From the NCBI GenBank assembly GCA_964587105.1, contig CAZPKG010000007.1, positions 98,868 through 162,867 on the forward strand: a stretch of DNA of 64,000 bases, written 5' to 3'. Of the stretch, positions 1 through 9,200 are shown in pieces. Under the pieces are notes generated by a model, which saw nothing but the letters and a program-made list of their open reading frames with translations, had not been told where the DNA came from and ran no database searches. Positions within the stretch are counted from its first letter, which is position 1. Every line of letters starts with the position of its first letter. This DNA comes from JABWCQ01 sp964587105. Its GTDB lineage: Bacteria; Electryoneota; RPQS01. Position numbers and translations under genes: made by a program.

Positions 1-2
1 CT

Positions 3-755
3 CGGAATATGGGTCCCGATCCTGTGCACAACACGGCTCCGGGCGGTACCTATCCCTCGTCTGAATTGGGCTGCACGAGCTGCCACGATCCACACGGCAA
101 CACAAACTATCGCATGCTTCGCGGTGTCGGAAATGTACCCGCCGGAAATTTTAATTTTGTCTATCCGGCTCCGGTTGCCCTCGGCCTTGCTCTAAGTGGT
201 GAAACAGAGTCGCGCAGTTTGCATACGGCTTATCGCTCGGGCTGGACGAATTGGTGCCGTAACTGTCACGGTCTTTACCACGAAAGCAACCCCGCCGGAT
301 TTGACCATCCAGTCAATCGTACATTAGGCGGAGATATTCGTACGTCATACAACCTTTACGATGGTAGCCAAAACCCGCAAAACGGTAACCCGCTCACATC
401 ATACATACCGGAATTGCCTTTTGAGGATGCTGCCATGACGACCACCCAAACAGGTGGCCCAAGCGCTACCAGCAGGATCGCTTGTATCACCTGTCATCGT
501 GCTCATGGTTCAAGTGCTGTTGACTTGGGAAGATGGGACTTTCGAAAACTGAATTTACGTACGGACGGATCACCTTCGGGGTCGTATGCCTTACCTTCAC
601 CTTATCTTGGTGCGAATGAACGGCAACTGTGTATAAAATGCCATGAACCCGATGCGCGAAACCACGGGCTGCAACAGGCCTGCATAGAGTGCCACCGTCA
701 GAACCAACTGATGGCACCCGGCAAGCGCTTGAACCCGATGTCCAAAGAGCAGTAA
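3..755 (+). CDS. Multihaem c-type cytochrome, 5' end cut by window edge
   Basis: The reading frame is open to the left edge, so the gene starts upstream and only its C-terminal 250 residues are here. Counting from the first methionine at base 9, there are five CXXCH haem-binding motifs near residues 22, 83, 159, 208 and 225. The first sits in a C-x-x-C-H-D-P-H-G context typical of the doubled-CXXCH cytochrome family. Such proteins bind haem covalently after export and carry electrons in the periplasm or at the cell surface. No membrane anchor or sorting domain is visible at the C-terminus. The gene lies 330 bases upstream of ccsB-resB, the machinery that attaches haem to such proteins, which fits its job. 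The electron donor and acceptor cannot be told from the sequence. Confidence 0.88.
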   Translation, partial: RNMGPDPVHNTAPGGTYPSSELGCTSCHDPHGNTNYRMLRGVGNVPAGNFNFVYPAPVALGLALSGETESRSLHTAYRSGWTNWCRNCHGLYHESNPAGFDHPVNRTLGGDIRTSYNLYDGSQNPQNGNPLTSYIPELPFEDAAMTTTQTGGPSATSRIACITCHRAHGSSAVDLGRWDFRKLNLRTDGSPSGSYALPSPYLGANERQLCIKCHEPDARNHGLQQACIECHRQNQLMAPGKRLNPMSKEQ

Positions 756-1013
756 GAACGCCGCACGCCTCCTGATATAATTGGATAGTTTACGTCTCAT
801 TCGGTGAAAAGCCTGAATATGGCTTCCGGAGTGGGAATTTCAATATTGTACCAATGTGACAAATAAGCGTTAATTGTGCTTGACTATGCATGAATGATTC
901 GCGAAATTATAGGCGTAATTCATGCCCTAAGCGCTATGCGCATCCCTTATGTCGGTTTCGGTCAAATATCTCGCTGGGGAATACCCCCTCAGACCAAATG
1001 CATGACAGTATGA

Positions 1014-1050
1014 AGTCCGCTCGCGGCCCTGCCGCGCGCGGACTTTTTTT
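1014..1050 (+). terminator. Rho-independent terminator in the cytochrome-ccsB gap
   Basis: AAGTCCGC pairs with GCGGACTT around a GC-rich inner stem, followed by seven T. It lies 259 bases after the cytochrome stop and just before ccsB, which is far for a terminator of the cytochrome gene. It may instead end a short untranslated transcript or act as an attenuator of ccsB. The rest of the 756-1082 gap contains a small GGGG-aata-CCCC hairpin near 976-989 and no convincing gene. Confidence 0.75.
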
Positions 1051-1082
1051 CGCTCGATCTTATCCATTAACCATGAGCTGGT

Positions 1083-2330
1083 GTGATCATGTCACCCTCA
1101 CTTGATGTTCAACTTTTTTGGTTCTCCTTTTGGGCCTACTTGATTGGCTGGATTTCGTTTACGATCTGGCTCGCCGCACGTAAACCCATTTGGACAAAGA
1201 TTGGTTCAATTTGTTTTGCCGCCGGATTCATTCCGCAAACCGTCGCGTTCTTCCTGCGCTGGAACTACACGGGACACTTTCCAATGGCCAACATGTACGA
1301 GTACATGGCTGTGATGAGTTGGATGGCCGTTGTAAGCTTCTCCTTCTTGACGTGGCGCTATCGCAATTGGGTGATCAGCGCGCTGATTTCTCCGGTCGTG
1401 ATTATGCTCATGGTTGCGGCGTCGCTGTTGCCCAAAGATCCCAGTCAGCAATTGATGCCCGCGCTGCGTAGTTCTTGGTTAGCCATTCACGTGACGCTCG
1501 CTTCAGTCGGCGCCGGAGCATTTGCCGTTGCCGCCGCCGTTTCATTTGTCTATCTATTGGCCGTGCGCAGTGAAGAAGAGGCCCAGAAGTCATTCCGTCC
1601 GTCCATGCGCATTCCGTTTATTGTCCTGATTGTCATTCCGGCAATTCTGGCAATCGTTGGCGGCGCCAGCGACGCCTTCGCCGCACAGTCAAGCATGACG
1701 TTTATGGGTTCGTCCATGTCCGGCGGCAACATCTTCGTATTGCTGGGCATCTACTTCGTGATTGCGGGCGTCATCTGGAACTACATGTTCAAGAGCACGC
1801 CCGGAGTCGAGTCGCGCTATTGGGCCGCAATCGGTTTTTCAGGCTTGTTCCTCGGCGCGCTCGGTGCGGGCATTCTGCTCAGCAACGGGAAATTGTCGTT
1901 GACGTCGGACAGCCCGTTGCGCATCTTCGAGTTCTTTGGCTTGACGCTCGTGTTTGGCACCGTAGGAATGTTTGCGCTGCACACGGTCCTCGGATTCGGC
2001 GCCGTTCCCGGCAAGCTGCATCTTGACGGCAGACTTTTAGACGAAGTGAATTATCGCTCGGTCGCTTTGGGCTATCCGCTCTACACCCTCGGCGCGCTCT
2101 TCGCGGGCGCAATCTGGGCAGAGAGTGCGTGGGGCAGTTTTTGGAGTTGGGATCCCAAAGAGGTCGGCGCTCTTATCATTTGGCTGTTTTATAGCGCGTT
2201 TCTTCACGCTCGTTACCAGCGCGGCTGGTCCGGTCCGCGTACTGCCGTGCTCTCTCTCATTGGTTTTGCGATGATGATGCTTTCGCTGTTTGGTAACTAC
2301 TTCTTCGGCGGCCAGCACTCGTACAACTAA
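1083..2330 (+). CDS. ccsB: Cytochrome c biogenesis protein CcsB/CcsA (System II haem channel)
   Basis: Polytopic membrane protein of 415 residues with the tryptophan-rich WWD signature (W-G-S-F-W-S-W-D-P-K-E near residues 350-360) that defines the CcsA/CcmC/CcmF haem-handling family. In System II it carries haem across the inner membrane and, with ResB, joins it to CXXCH motifs. The listed start is a GTG; the ATG two codons later (1089) is equally possible, and neither has a strong ribosome site. The resB gene follows after 39 bases on the same strand, so the two probably form one operon. The pair is consistent with the many multihaem proteins in this window. Confidence 0.93.
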   Translation: MIMSPSLDVQLFWFSFWAYLIGWISFTIWLAARKPIWTKIGSICFAAGFIPQTVAFFLRWNYTGHFPMANMYEYMAVMSWMAVVSFSFLTWRYRNWVISALISPVVIMLMVAASLLPKDPSQQLMPALRSSWLAIHVTLASVGAGAFAVAAAVSFVYLLAVRSEEEAQKSFRPSMRIPFIVLIVIPAILAIVGGASDAFAAQSSMTFMGSSMSGGNIFVLLGIYFVIAGVIWNYMFKSTPGVESRYWAAIGFSGLFLGALGAGILLSNGKLSLTSDSPLRIFEFFGLTLVFGTVGMFALHTVLGFGAVPGKLHLDGRLLDEVNYRSVALGYPLYTLGALFAGAIWAESAWGSFWSWDPKEVGALIIWLFYSAFLHARYQRGWSGPRTAVLSLIGFAMMMLSLFGNYFFGGQHSYN

Positions 2331-2369
2331 TACCGAAGCTGACGATTTCTTTCACTAATCAAGTTCAAC

Positions 2370-3971
2370 GTGACGAACTCTAACAATACAAACACCACAC
2401 CCGCGCCGGTGAGCCGCAAACCAAAACTCTGGGCAATGCTGTCCACGATGAAGTTTGCCATTTGGATCCTCATCGTGCTAAGTGTGCTCTCGCTCGCTTC
2501 ACTTTTCAGCGGCGAATTGGTTGACCCGCGCTGGCTGAACACCGAGCCGTCGGGCGGCGGAGCGGCCTTCGGGCAATTAGTTTACAAATCTCTCGAAATG
2601 CACGATCCCTTCCGCTCGTGGTGGTATCGCGGCTTAGTTGGTTTGCTTTCGCTGTCGCTCTTTGCCTGTATTCTCGAGCGCACTCCCATCGTCTGGCGTC
2701 AGTGGAGCAAGAAACCCGAACTCGATCATCGTATCATCAATGACCGCACGGCTCCGATTTATCTTTCAACCACAGAGCCTTCCAAGTCATTAATTGAGCG
2801 CATGACCTCGAAACTCTCCGCACGCTACAACGGAGATAGCTATTGGGTCGGCGAGTCAGGCCGGCTTGCACTCTGGGGACCGCTGCTTACGCACTTGGGA
2901 TTACTGCTGCTCGCAATCGGCGGACTGGTCGGCTCCTTTGGAGATTCCGACACTCGTGAAGGCGGCTATCCCGGCGACGTCGTTCGCGTTGAAGGGATGC
3001 CGTTTGAAGTCCGCATTGACAGTTTCCGCGTAGAGTTTTATCCACTCCAACCAATGCAGTGGGTGCTTGTGGACGGAGAATGGTTCGGCAAACTCGTCAA
3101 AGAAGATAGCCCGGGCACGTGGTTGATCGAACGCTACAACGAGAAAGACGAAGTCGAACTCGTTTCCATGGAACAGGAATGGATTTCCAACGACTGGGAT
3201 ATCCAGAAGGCCGGCGGTAACATCAAGCAGTACATCAGCACTGTCTCGATTATAGAAAACGGACAAGTCGTTGATCAACAGCAAATCTCAGTCAACACGC
3301 CGCTCCGCAGAGCAGGCTACCGGCTCTATCAAAGCTCGTATGATCCGTCGTCTCCGCGCGTACATGCGAACTATGACCAGCTTACGGTAGTTGTTTCAGA
3401 TTCAACCGGAAATGTCGTTCAGAGGTTGCCGATCAAGCAAGGTCAGACCATTGAGATCCCCGGCGATTCCATCAAGATCACCGCAGGCCGCTTGTTGCCC
3501 GACTTCAAACTCGATTCGCGTCGTCAGGCCTATTCCGCCAGTGCAAAATTTACGAATCCCGCGCTCGAACTGATTGCCGAAGGTCCGAGCGGATTTCGCA
3601 AACCGATGTGGTCATTCCTGCAAATGGAAGGGCATCAGGCAACCTTCGGTCAGTATCGCTATGAGGCTACCGACTTGGTTGAACCGCAAGCTCAGGTGGA
3701 CATTGCCACGATTTTCGAGATTCGCAAATCCATTGGAACTGAGTTTCTCTGGCTCGGCTTCTTCGTTTCATCGCTTGGTTTGATTCTTTGCTTCTACATC
3801 ACACACCGCATCGTGTACGTCGAATTTCCGACGGCTGACCAGCCGCTCACGCAAGCTTACGCCTTCAGCAAGAAGATGGTGCGCGCCTTCGAGCGTGACA
3901 TCGCCGCCATTGCCGAGCAACCCGGCCAGGAAGTCAAAATGAGCGTCCAACCAGACATCGTCTTCTACTAA
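2370..3971 (+). CDS. resB: Cytochrome c biogenesis protein ResB-like
   Basis: This 533-residue protein has hydrophobic segments near residues 25-45, 85-105, 175-195 and 450-475, with a large hydrophilic domain between the last two. That is the ResB (Ccs1) topology, with the big loop in the periplasm. ResB works with CcsA as the System II cytochrome c synthetase, presenting apocytochrome cysteines to haem. The start is GTG at 2370 with no clear Shine-Dalgarno; a later start is possible since the first 20 residues are low-complexity Asn/Thr. It follows ccsB directly and is closed by a strong terminator, so ccsB-resB is the whole maturation unit seen here. Confidence 0.9.
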   Translation: MTNSNNTNTTPAPVSRKPKLWAMLSTMKFAIWILIVLSVLSLASLFSGELVDPRWLNTEPSGGGAAFGQLVYKSLEMHDPFRSWWYRGLVGLLSLSLFACILERTPIVWRQWSKKPELDHRIINDRTAPIYLSTTEPSKSLIERMTSKLSARYNGDSYWVGESGRLALWGPLLTHLGLLLLAIGGLVGSFGDSDTREGGYPGDVVRVEGMPFEVRIDSFRVEFYPLQPMQWVLVDGEWFGKLVKEDSPGTWLIERYNEKDEVELVSMEQEWISNDWDIQKAGGNIKQYISTVSIIENGQVVDQQQISVNTPLRRAGYRLYQSSYDPSSPRVHANYDQLTVVVSDSTGNVVQRLPIKQGQTIEIPGDSIKITAGRLLPDFKLDSRRQAYSASAKFTNPALELIAEGPSGFRKPMWSFLQMEGHQATFGQYRYEATDLVEPQAQVDIATIFEIRKSIGTEFLWLGFFVSSLGLILCFYITHRIVYVEFPTADQPLTQAYAFSKKMVRAFERDIAAIAEQPGQEVKMSVQPDIVFY

Positions 3972-3996
3972 AGTCGAGTAGTTTTACCTAAAGAGA

Positions 3997-4022
3997 GGGC
4001 GGCTCAATCGGGCCGCCCTTTT
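3997..4022 (+). terminator. Rho-independent terminator after resB
   Basis: GGGCGGC and GCCGCCC form a seven-base-pair stem around a short loop, followed by four T. It starts 25 bases after the resB stop. Confidence 0.88.
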
Positions 4023-4178
4023 GCATTTGTCCGGTTACTACTTGATTCAGAGGTACTTACGGAAGCTGTGCGGGAACTTAACAAAGTTTCACCCGAATTG
4101 CTTGACAACCTGTCTCGTTTCTCGCTAAATTGAACCGTTTCGTCCGTCTGTCATAACTTCACAATTGATAGCCTTTCC

Positions 4179-5624
4179 ATGCTCCCCATCGCCTACGTCA
4201 ACGGTCAAGAAATCTCCGTCCTGCCCAAGCTCCTGAACCGCCACGGCCTCGTCACAGGCGCGACGGGCACAGGCAAGACCGTCACATTGCAAGTCGTCGC
4301 CGAGCGGTTGTCGCGCGCGGGTATTCCCGTCTTTGCCGCTGATGTCAAAGGCGATCTTGCAGGAGTCGCCGCAGCAGGTCAATCCTCCGAGAAGTTTCAA
4401 AAGCGGCTCGATCAGCTTGGCATCAAGGAGCACGCCTTTTCCGCGAACTCCTGCGTATTGTGGGATGTGTTTGGACAAAAAGGCCATCCGATACGCACAA
4501 CCATTTCTGAAATGGGCCCGCTGCTGCTCTCGCGCCTGCTCAATTTGAATGAAACTCAAGCCGGAGTTTTGCAAATCGTCTTCAGCTATGCCGATGATCA
4601 AGGGATGTTGTTGCTTGACTTGAATGACCTGCGCGCGATGCTCGGCCACGTCTCCGACCAGCGCAAAGAGCTAACCACCGAATACGGCAACGTTTCTCCC
4701 GCCAGCATCGGGGCGATCCAGCGCGCCTTGCTCACATTGGAAGAACAAGGCGGAGACCAATTCTTCGGCGAACCGGCATTCGAACTCACCGACCTCTTGC
4801 AGACCGATGGCAACGGTAATGGCATCATCAATATCCTGCACGCCGAACAGCTTGTTCGCGCGCCGAAAGTCTATGCGACGTTTCTGCTCTGGATGCTCTC
4901 CGAGTTGTTTGAAAATCTCCCTGAAGTCGGGGATATTGAAAAGCCCAAGCTGGTTTTCTTCTTTGACGAAGCACATCTGCTCTTTGAAGATGCGCCCGAC
5001 GCGCTCCTCGATAAGATTGAACAAGTCGTGCGCTTGATTCGCTCCAAAGGCGTCGGCGTCTTCTTCGTCACCCAGCATCCTCTCGACATTCCTGAAAAAG
5101 TCCTGAGTCAATTAGGCAACCGCGTGCAGCACGCTTTACGCGCATTCACGCCTAACGAACAAAAGAAACTCAAAGCGGCCGCCGATACCTTTCGCGCAAA
5201 TCCCGGACTCGATCTCGAAAAAGCGATTCCTGAACTCGGCATCGGCGAAGCTATCGTGAGCTTCTTGGACGAAAAGGGCACACCTTTGCCGGCTGAACGC
5301 GCCTTTATTGCGCCGCCCTTTTCGCGCATCGGACCGATTGAAGCGAATGAGCGCTTGGCGATTTTGCAATCCTCAATCGTCGCGGGAGTCTATGAGCAAG
5401 TAGTTGATCGCGAATCAGCCTATGAGATGTTGAAAAACAAAGCAGAAAAGGCCGCGGCCTCTCCTCCTGCCGAGGAGATTCGCAAGACCCGCGCCTCAAC
5501 ACGCCAACCTGAGGACGTTATGACCGCCGTCATGAAATCCGCCGCGCGCGCCGCCGCCTCGCAAGCCGGACGTTCGTTGATACGCGGTATTCTCGGCGGC
5601 CTTTTAGGTGGAAAAAGACGCTAA
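4179..5624 (+). CDS. HerA-like ATPase, DUF853 (YjgR) family
   Basis: This 481-residue P-loop ATPase has a Walker A at residues 27-34 (G-A-T-G-T-G-K-T), a downstream F-A-A-D-V-K-G-D segment, and a Walker B with F-F-F-D-E-A-H near residue 265. That order and length match the DUF853/YjgR branch of the HerA-FtsK superfamily. Members are predicted DNA- or protein-translocating ATPases, and their exact role is unsettled. The C-terminus is basic and alanine-rich, ending in a glycine-rich tail, which is typical of this family. The ABC transporter operon follows with only two bases between stop and start, so co-transcription is likely, but the functions need not be linked. Confidence 0.85.
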   Translation: MLPIAYVNGQEISVLPKLLNRHGLVTGATGTGKTVTLQVVAERLSRAGIPVFAADVKGDLAGVAAAGQSSEKFQKRLDQLGIKEHAFSANSCVLWDVFGQKGHPIRTTISEMGPLLLSRLLNLNETQAGVLQIVFSYADDQGMLLLDLNDLRAMLGHVSDQRKELTTEYGNVSPASIGAIQRALLTLEEQGGDQFFGEPAFELTDLLQTDGNGNGIINILHAEQLVRAPKVYATFLLWMLSELFENLPEVGDIEKPKLVFFFDEAHLLFEDAPDALLDKIEQVVRLIRSKGVGVFFVTQHPLDIPEKVLSQLGNRVQHALRAFTPNEQKKLKAAADTFRANPGLDLEKAIPELGIGEAIVSFLDEKGTPLPAERAFIAPPFSRIGPIEANERLAILQSSIVAGVYEQVVDRESAYEMLKNKAEKAAASPPAEEIRKTRASTRQPEDVMTAVMKSAARAAASQAGRSLIRGILGGLLGGKRR

Positions 5625-5626
5625 TC

Positions 5627-6538
5627 ATGAATGCAATTGAAGTAAAAGATATTTCCAAGCGTTTTACCGACGTGCAAGCGTTGGACAAAGTCTCTCTGTC
5701 TGTCCGGCAAGGTGATTTCTTTGGCCTACTCGGACCCAATGGAGCCGGTAAAACGACGTTGATGCGCGTCTTGTGCGGTTTGCTCTCACCCGACTCCGGA
5801 GAATTGCGCATCCTCGACAGCAAACTCGAGCGCTGGCAAATTCCTTTTGCAATGGGCGTTGTTCCGCAGGACATCGCGCTCTACGACATGCTCACCGCGC
5901 AAGGCAATCTCGAACTCTTCGGAAAACTGCGCGGCATCACCGGACACGAACTCGACAAGCGCGTTAATCGCGTGCTGGCTCAAATTGGTTTGTCCGACCG
6001 CAAAAAATCGCGCGTCAAAGGTTTCTCCGGTGGCATGAAGCGCCGCTTGAATCTCGGCGTCGCACTCCTAAGCGAGCCGCGTGTCTTACTGCTTGATGAG
6101 CCTACCGTCGGAATTGATCCGCAGTCGCGCGCCAGCATCTTCGAATTGCTCGAATCGCTGCATAACAGTGGCATGACGATTCTTTACACCACGCACTACA
6201 TGGAAGAAGCCGAGAGACTCTGTCGCACCATCGCAATTCTTGATCATGGTAAATTGCTCGGTGTCGGTTCGCTGGATGAACTCATTAAACTCGTCAAGAC
6301 TCCGCGTTTCGTTCGCTTGATATTGCGTAGCGAAGATGAAACCGCGCCACCGCTTCCCGGAGTTGAGCAGCGCCGCTCCGGACTGCGCGTTGACTATGTT
6401 CCCGTCGGCGAAGACGGCTTATCCTCGATTTTAGGCAAGCTCGCGGATTATCGCGGCGCGCAGCGCGTGGAAGTCGTGGCGCCGAATCTTGAAATGCTTT
6501 TCCTTGAACTCACCGGACGGGAGCTGCGCGACGCATGA
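5627..6538 (+). CDS. ABC transporter ATP-binding protein (ABC-2 exporter type)
   Basis: A canonical 303-residue ABC ATPase with Walker A at residues 36-43 (G-P-N-G-A-G-K-T), the Q-loop in V-V-P-Q-D, the signature F-S-G-G-M-K-R-R, Walker B L-L-L-D-E-P-T and the switch histidine in Y-T-T-H-Y-M-E-E. The extended C-terminal region after residue 220 is common in the drug and Na+ exporter subfamily. It pairs with the ABC-2 permease downstream, overlapping it by four bases (ATGA), so the two are translationally coupled and form an efflux or export pump. The substrate is not determinable. The start is ATG directly after the stop of the HerA-like gene. Confidence 0.93.
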   Translation: MNAIEVKDISKRFTDVQALDKVSLSVRQGDFFGLLGPNGAGKTTLMRVLCGLLSPDSGELRILDSKLERWQIPFAMGVVPQDIALYDMLTAQGNLELFGKLRGITGHELDKRVNRVLAQIGLSDRKKSRVKGFSGGMKRRLNLGVALLSEPRVLLLDEPTVGIDPQSRASIFELLESLHNSGMTILYTTHYMEEAERLCRTIAILDHGKLLGVGSLDELIKLVKTPRFVRLILRSEDETAPPLPGVEQRRSGLRVDYVPVGEDGLSSILGKLADYRGAQRVEVVAPNLEMLFLELTGRELRDA

Positions 6539-7869
6539 AGAAAATCTGGTATCTCGCGCGCAAAGACTTCGCGATTTTCATGACCGACCCGGTCGCAATC
6601 GGACTTACATTTATCGTGCCGATGGTCATGATTGTCGTGTTCGGTTATGTGTTTGGCGGGCAAGGCAAAGAAGCTCTAACTGAGCTGAGAGTTCTTGTCG
6701 TCAATAATGATACGGGTATTGCCGGAGCGCGGTTCATCACTTCTCTGGACAACTTGAGCGAACTCGATTTGCGTACAACTATTGGCAAAGATTCCGTGAA
6801 GTTGGACAGCACACGCGCCGCGGACCTTGTAAAGAAAGGCGACTACTCTGTTGCTCTGCTAATTCCATCCAATTTCACGGACGGAGTCAAGGATGGCGAA
6901 TTACGCGCCCAGGTACTGGAAGACCCGCGCGATCCGGTCACTGCGGGTGTGCTCATCGGGCTGATGCAGAAAACCTCGTTTGAAGCCTTCCCGATGCTCA
7001 TGCCGTCGGCGATGATGTCCGGATTCTTCGATTCGTCGGCCACGATGGCGTTTGACAAAGACCTTGCCGCTGCGATAGAAAAAAACTTCGGCGTCGATCT
7101 TCCTGACAGCGGCCAAAATTTCAAAGATTTACTGCCCGAAGACATGTTGCTCGGCAATACGAGTGCGAACTCCGATAGCGGCGGCTTCAATATGGGGCAG
7201 TTCTTCGATAAGATAAACAAGATTGAACGCACTGCGATCGTTGGGCAAAAAGTCGTCAATCCCGCCGTGTCGCACACGACCGCCGGAACCGCCGTAACAT
7301 TTATGCTCTTCGGCGTCGGTGCAATTGCCGCCTCGCTCCTGCGCGAAATGCGCTCAGGCACGGCGCAGCGCTTGTTACTCATGGGCGCTACTGCCGGTGA
7401 AATTTTGCTTTCAAAACTGCTCTACTCCGTGTTCATGGGCAGTTTTCAATTGTTTGTCATGATGGTTTACGGTTGGTTGATTTTCAGCTTGCAAATCTGG
7501 GATCACTTGCCCGCGATGCTGTTCATGATTGTAGTGACCGCCATAACGATGAGTTCGGTCGGGTTGGTCATCTCCGCCTTTTCGTCAACGGAAGAACAAG
7601 CCGGAGGTTTTCAGGTCGTCATCATCTTAAGCATGTCCGCCATTGGCGGTGCAATGTTCCCAAGCTTCATGCTTCCCGAAGCAATTAAACTGATCAGCAA
7701 GATTACGCCCGTTTTTTGGGCAATGCAGGGCTTCAATGACGTCTTCTGGCGCGATCAAGGCATACCGGGAATATTGTTGGAAAGCGGAGTTTGCATAGCG
7801 ATGGCCGCAGCAATGACGATCATCGCCGTCTTGATATTCAGACGAAGACTCGCCACAGAGTTAGGTTGA
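6535..7869 (+). CDS. ABC-2 type transporter permease
   Basis: This 444-residue membrane protein has one N-terminal transmembrane helix (about residues 20-40), a large extracytoplasmic domain (about 45-240) and a cluster of five hydrophobic segments at the C-terminus. This is the layout of the YhgE/ABC2_membrane_3 permeases, which work as dimers with a separate ATPase. It starts inside the stop of the ATPase gene (ATGA overlap). Exporters of this build move drugs, lipids or small peptides outward; the substrate here is unknown. Confidence 0.9.
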   Translation: MKKIWYLARKDFAIFMTDPVAIGLTFIVPMVMIVVFGYVFGGQGKEALTELRVLVVNNDTGIAGARFITSLDNLSELDLRTTIGKDSVKLDSTRAADLVKKGDYSVALLIPSNFTDGVKDGELRAQVLEDPRDPVTAGVLIGLMQKTSFEAFPMLMPSAMMSGFFDSSATMAFDKDLAAAIEKNFGVDLPDSGQNFKDLLPEDMLLGNTSANSDSGGFNMGQFFDKINKIERTAIVGQKVVNPAVSHTTAGTAVTFMLFGVGAIAASLLREMRSGTAQRLLLMGATAGEILLSKLLYSVFMGSFQLFVMMVYGWLIFSLQIWDHLPAMLFMIVVTAITMSSVGLVISAFSSTEEQAGGFQVVIILSMSAIGGAMFPSFMLPEAIKLISKITPVFWAMQGFNDVFWRDQGIPGILLESGVCIAMAAAMTIIAVLIFRRRLATELG

Positions 7870-7894
7870 ACACGAATAGGATTTCAAACAAAAA

Positions 7895-7925
7895 CGCCCC
7901 GGCCAAATTGGTCGGGGCGCTTTCA
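7895..7925. terminator. Bidirectional terminator between convergent genes
   Basis: CGCCCCGGCC pairs with GGTCGGGGCG (one G-U pair) around AAATT. A T-rich tract follows on the plus strand, and an A-run precedes it, giving a U-run for the minus strand. It serves both the ABC permease and the minus-strand secreted protein gene that ends at 7944. Confidence 0.85.
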
Positions 7926-7943
7926 TTTTACAATTCAACGCGA

Positions 7944-9179
7944 CTATTGCTGCGTTTGATTCTCGCGCATCTCTTCAGGCATCCTAAATGACGACAAAGC
8001 ACCTTGTGTTGTCGTGATGTAGTAAATACTGCGTGTGGCGGCAGAATCCACTCGACCGGCGTCAGTATAATTCAACGTATTACTTGTTCCGATTTCCGTG
8101 AAAGGTCCGGCAACATCCGGTGCGCGAAACACATGAAACGGGACGTGCAATGGATCCGCTTGCCACGATAACACGATGTCGCTGCCGGAACGCTGAATGA
8201 CCAGAATCGGAGTCATCAACACAGAATCACAATAAGCCGATGTCCAAATTCCTTCGCTGTCCTGATAGCGAATACAAAAGAGATGATTGCCGACAGGAAG
8301 GCCCGTCACCACGACCGCATTGGCTTCGATCGGTTCATCATAAATTCCGTCTATCGGTGTCGGCAGCGGAATCGCTCCGCCCGGGACAGGATTGCCGTTG
8401 ATGAAATACTCACAGGCCACGAGTGTCTTGGGAGTGTAGTTCGATTGAATCTCAGAGATCAGCACAAATCTCCGCGTCTCAGTCATGCTCCACACACCGT
8501 CCTCATCGCGATAACGAGTATTGAAAGTGTGTACCCCCGTCTCCGTTCCCGCCGGAATCATCTGTGCGAAGTTCCCTGTCGGTGCATCGGCAATATCCAC
8601 AAGCGTCGGCGGATTACTGTCAAGCCAATACTCCAACGCGGTCACGTTCTTGATTTCAATCGAACCGCCTCCACCGGCGATGATGTAGAAATACCGCCCT
8701 TCCGCAATCGTCCAACTCCCGTTTTCATGTTGAAAGCGCAGGAAGAACCGGTGCAAAGCATTTGTCGCAAGCCCTGTTGTGGGGATCAACGCCGGATAAA
8801 TAATGTTCGGCGAATCCGCCAAATCCACAAATGTCGAAGGCAGAGCATCAAACCAATACTCGGCCTGCACGATGTCGTCATATACCACCGATCCGGCACT
8901 CACCGTAATCGGGAAAAAATAGCGGCCCTCGGTCAAACTCCACACATTTTCGTCTGACTTGTAGCGCAGAAACAAGCGATGCACTTGGCCCGCAGTCAAG
9001 CCAACCGACGACACATTCAATCCCGCGACGGAAACAGTTTCGCCGCTTGTAATCGCAATCGCCGTTCCCAGCCCTGGCCCCGGATCCGTATCTACATAAT
9101 GCTCAGCTTGCGTGATCGTCACCGCAAACGCGCCGGATACGACCATTACAAGCCCGAGTAACATACTCAAGAGTCTCAT
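7944..9179 (-). CDS. Secreted protein with four EYWxD repeats and a C-terminal FN3-like domain
   Basis: I do not recognise a named family. The 411-residue product has a clear signal peptide (residues 1-20). Four repeats follow, at about 24-88, 104-166, 179-240 and 253-322. Each opens with (A/V)-x-E-Y/H-(W/F/Y) and a following D/N-x-(D/N)-P, and ends with R-(Y/F)-x-(D/H)-E-x-x-x-W-(S/T). The last 70 residues (325-392) resemble a fibronectin type III domain. No sorting domain is present, unlike many neighbours, so it may stay periplasmic or use another route. A perfect AGGAGG lies just ahead of the ATG. It starts 21 bases after the stop of the beta-helix gene upstream, so the two are probably one operon. 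Confidence 0.82.
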   Translation of the reverse strand: MRLLSMLLGLVMVVSGAFAVTITQAEHYVDTDPGPGLGTAIAITSGETVSVAGLNVSSVGLTAGQVHRLFLRYKSDENVWSLTEGRYFFPITVSAGSVVYDDIVQAEYWFDALPSTFVDLADSPNIIYPALIPTTGLATNALHRFFLRFQHENGSWTIAEGRYFYIIAGGGGSIEIKNVTALEYWLDSNPPTLVDIADAPTGNFAQMIPAGTETGVHTFNTRYRDEDGVWSMTETRRFVLISEIQSNYTPKTLVACEYFINGNPVPGGAIPLPTPIDGIYDEPIEANAVVVTGLPVGNHLFCIRYQDSEGIWTSAYCDSVLMTPILVIQRSGSDIVLSWQADPLHVPFHVFRAPDVAGPFTEIGTSNTLNYTDAGRVDSAATRSIYYITTTQGALSSFRMPEEMRENQTQQ

Positions 9180-9200
9180 CAGAATTCCTCCTGAGTAAAT

